A stretch of 7,474 bases of DNA from Actinomycetota bacterium (GTDB lineage: Bacteria > Actinomycetota > Thermoleophilia > UBA2241). The stretch lies in NCBI GenBank assembly GCA_003158705.1, contig PMKX01000066.1:1-7474 (forward strand). Direction: 5' to 3'. Both the position numbers and the translations under genes were made by a program. Shown one piece after another: positions 5,930-7,474 of the stretch. The stretch's first letter is position 1; each line of letters begins with the position of its first letter. A model generated the notes under the pieces. The model made no database searches, was not told the origin of the DNA, and saw only the letters and a program-made list of their open reading frames with translations.

Positions 5930-6103
5930 TGAGGCGCGGAAGGGTACGCGCCCCGGGGTGTGGGGTCGGCAGTAGTCTGCCACGTCTGGGTTGGAGCCTG
6001 CTGAGACCGGACTGAGCATCAGCTGTGAAGATGGCCGCCCGCTCTGCACTGCCACGGTAGACTAGAAAGCGATGTAGGCGACCGACGAGAAGGGACGTAG
6101 CTG

Positions 6104-7057
6104 GTGGAGACGGTCCCGTGTGTGTTGTGCCATTCCGAAGAGCGAGAGCTCGTCTGCACGGCGGGCGATCGACTGGCCGGCGCGCGTGGCCTGCCGGCAG
6201 GTGAGTTCACGCTCGTGCGCTGCCGATCATGCGGTCTAGTGTGCCTGGACCCGCGCCCGACGCGGGAGGAGATGGCAGCCTTCTACCCAGATGACTACCA
6301 CACGCCGTCCGGCTCGCCTGGGCGTCTGCAGCGGCTGGCAGAGGCATACCGGCTGCGCCAACACGTAGAGGTCGTGCACTGGCTGGCACGCCGGCGTCCC
6401 GCTCGCGGCAGGCTGCTCGATGTGGGCTGCGGCGCCGGCGAGCTGCTGGTCATGCTGCGCAGCGACGGCTGGAGCGTGTCGGGTGTGGAGCCCTCGCCGG
6501 CGGCCGTTGCCACCGCTCGCGGGCGGCATCGGCTCGACGTGCGCGAGGGCGGCATCGACGACGTCGACTTGCCGGCGGGTGCCTACGACGTGGTCGTGCT
6601 CGCGGCCGTGCTGGAGCACCTGCCTGACCCGGTGGCGGCGCTCAACCGGGTGCGCGAGCTCCTGGCTCCGGGTGGGCTTGTCGCGGTGCTCTTCCTGCCG
6701 TTGCTTACCTCTCCCCAAGCGCGCCTGTTTGGTGGTCGCTGGCTAGGTCTCGACGCGCCGCGTCATCTGCACCATTTCGAGTCGGCGACCTTCGCCCGTG
6801 CAGCTCAGCAAGCGGGCCTGCGCATCGACTCAGTCGAGACCTACTCGCGACGCCACAATGCCACCCTGTGGGTGTCGTCGCTCTTCCCGGGTCTGCAGAA
6901 GCAGCGCCTGAACATGCTGGCAAGCCGGTCGAAGGCCAAGGCAGCGGCTGGAGCGGCGGCATACTTCGCTCTTACGACCGCCGCCCGGCCCCTGGCGCGG
7001 GTCGAGGCATCGCTGGGCGTCGCGCCGGTGCGCTCCTACTTCCTCACCGCCCTGTAG
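6104..7057 (+). CDS. Class I SAM-dependent methyltransferase with N-terminal CxxC/CxxC module
   Basis: This 317-residue protein has a Rossmann-fold methyltransferase domain. Motif I is LLDVGCGAGELL (104-115), the ribose-contacting acidic residue is E129 in GVEPS, and the later strand is VVVLAAVLEHLPDP (163-176), followed by LLAPGGLV and the RHLHHFE segment common in this group. Before it, C6-x2-C9 and C40-x2-C43 look like a zinc-ribbon-type module, followed by LDPRPT and FYPDDYH. This architecture is frequent in methyltransferases near polysaccharide or sugar-modification genes, but the substrate is unknown. The last 50 residues are Ala-rich and could form a membrane-associated or amphipathic helix. 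GTG 6104 is supported by AAGGGA eight bases upstream. No partner gene is visible inside the window. Methyltransferase assignment is firm, the role is not. Confidence 0.88.
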   Translation: METVPCVLCHSEERELVCTAGDRLAGARGLPAGEFTLVRCRSCGLVCLDPRPTREEMAAFYPDDYHTPSGSPGRLQRLAEAYRLRQHVEVVHWLARRRPARGRLLDVGCGAGELLVMLRSDGWSVSGVEPSPAAVATARGRHRLDVREGGIDDVDLPAGAYDVVVLAAVLEHLPDPVAALNRVRELLAPGGLVAVLFLPLLTSPQARLFGGRWLGLDAPRHLHHFESATFARAAQQAGLRIDSVETYSRRHNATLWVSSLFPGLQKQRLNMLASRSKAKAAAGAAAYFALTTAARPLARVEASLGVAPVRSYFLTAL

Positions 7058-7472
7058 CGGACGTCGATGGCGACAGCCGTGCCGGCCGTCTGCCGATGGC
7101 GCTGAGTGTCGCCGGCCTCGACCGTGGGACGATCACCAGGAGAAGCACGGGCGCCGGTGAGTCGCCGGCAAGGGAACGGTGTTGCGCTCGGGAGAGCCAC
7201 GGTGCCGCCGAGGCGGAACCTAGCGAGTGGGCGGAGTGTCCGGTCTGCGCAGAGGGTCTTTGGCAGTGCCGAGCACAAACGGCTGGCGCATGGCGGCGCG
7301 GCTCAAGTCGATGGCCCAGTGGCGGCGCGCTGCGGCGCCTAGCTCCGCGAAACCCTTGCTCCCCTTGGCGCCCTGCCGGCCGGTGATGGAGGACAGTCTC
7401 AGGTTGGACGCGTCTCCGCCACCCGTCGCACCCGGCACGATGACCGTCGGCCCGCCGAGGCCGGAGGTGAAC
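7058..7472. other. Non-coding stretch with inverted repeats before a probable new gene
   Basis: These 415 bases have no convincing gene; frames on both strands give Arg/Ala/Gly-rich peptides without recognisable domains. Visible structure: a two-part hairpin at 7063-7122, a stem GCCGG/CCGGC (7153-7157 and 7165-7169), and a small stem CCGC/GCGG around a 4-base loop (7205-7216). The approximate repeat GATGGCG occurs at 7066-7072 and again near 7094. The first hairpin may terminate the methyltransferase transcript; the rest could be a leader of the gene that seems to start at 7473. No promoter or known riboswitch could be assigned by eye. Confidence 0.5.
7063..7122. terminator. Interrupted hairpin after the methyltransferase gene
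   Basis: GTCGA (7063-7067) pairs with TCGAC (7118-7122), and inside it GGCGACA (7069-7075) pairs with TGTCGCC (7107-7113). This gives 12 base pairs with one unpaired base on the left and four on the right, around a 31-base loop. It begins five bases after the methyltransferase stop, a good position for a terminator, though there is no T-tract. Confidence 0.4.
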
Positions 7473-7474
7473 AT
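7463..7474 (+). promoter_or_regulatory. Shine-Dalgarno sequence and likely start of a gene cut by the window end
   Basis: GGAGGTGA (7463-7470) is a near-perfect anti-SD match. The window ends with AT at 7473-7474; if the next base is G, an ATG would begin five bases after GGAGG, ideal spacing. A frame starting further upstream (ATG 7386, first residues MEDSLRLDAS) is open to the edge and is an alternative. The product cannot be known from this window. Confidence 0.5.

Larger units (their letters stand above)
5809..6103. other. Intergenic region with several hairpins
   Basis: These 295 bases contain no supported gene. They include a small stem right after the stop (ACCTG/CAGGT, 5812-5824), the 14-bp stem at 5856-5898, a stem CCCAGC/GCTGGG (5907-5912 and 5924-5929), and GGCAG/CTGCC around a 4-base loop (5968-5981). 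The right end holds the methyltransferase ribosome site AAGGGA (6090-6095), eight bases before GTG 6104. TAGACT at 6058-6063 could be a -10 element, but no fitting -35 was seen. Confidence 0.6.

Noticed and set aside
6024..6063. Promoter with TAGACT as -10 for the methyltransferase gene
   Set aside because: No -35-like hexamer at 16-19 bases upstream; too weak to list as a promoter.
7140..7240. Resemblance to glycine or cyclic-di-GMP riboswitch pieces (GGGAGAGCC, AGCCACGG)
   Set aside because: Only short GC-rich words match. The conserved tetraloop, receptor and closing-stem partners are missing, so no named class is claimed.
7106..7342. + strand frame of 78 codons after the methyltransferase gene
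   Set aside because: Arg/Ser/Ala-rich peptide with no domain and no good ribosome site at its start; it overlaps hairpin structures.
7220..7474. - strand frame of 84 codons at the window end
   Set aside because: No recognisable family. The + strand ribosome site at 7463-7470 argues for a gene in the other direction. It cannot be fully excluded because it is cut by the edge.
1..7474. Mobile elements, CRISPR arrays, tRNA or rRNA genes
   Set aside because: No transposase or integrase genes, no regularly spaced repeats, and no recognisable tRNA or rRNA sequence were seen on either strand.

Overview
The window is uniformly GC-rich. It uses several GTG starts and tight start/stop overlaps, and its hairpins at gene ends lack T-tracts. 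Together with the gene types, this suggests a high-GC Gram-positive, probably Actinomycetota; the class cannot be assigned from sequence alone. No tRNA, rRNA, CRISPR, transposase, integrase or phage gene was seen, so this looks like ordinary chromosome and not a mobile island.

Bases 1-3128 hold a metal-uptake operon on the + strand. A 5'-truncated Fur-family regulator (probably Zur-like) overlaps a ZnuA/TroA-type lipoprotein gene (ATGA). That gene overlaps the ZnuC-type ATPase gene (GTGA), and a ZnuB-type permease follows. The 73-base gap between ATPase and permease is spanned exactly by an unlisted 26-codon reading frame that overlaps the ATPase stop (ATGA) and the permease start (GTGA). The regulator presumably senses the metal that the transporter imports.

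Bases 3221-4522 (- strand) encode a membrane-anchored SpoIIE/RsbU-type PP2C phosphatase that converges on the permease gene, with an inverted repeat over its stop codon. Its upstream region holds a good sigma-A-like promoter (TTGCAT-18-TATGAT) inside an AT-rich patch, followed by a leader of about 140 bases. Divergently, 4861-5808 encodes a glutathionyl-hydroquinone-reductase-type (Xi-class GST) enzyme, followed by a perfect 14-bp stem hairpin and further hairpins.

Bases 6104-7057 (+) encode a class I SAM-dependent methyltransferase with an N-terminal CxxC/CxxC module. The last 417 bases carry no convincing gene. They contain several inverted repeats and end with a strong Shine-Dalgarno sequence placed so that a new + strand gene probably starts at 7473. 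The phosphatase, reductase and methyltransferase look like separate transcription units with no obvious functional link. I did not find a clearly new multi-gene system. The best leads are the 26-codon linker frame, the atypical sensor residues of the regulator, the duplicated start region of the lipoprotein gene, and the structured non-coding stretches after 5808 and 7057.
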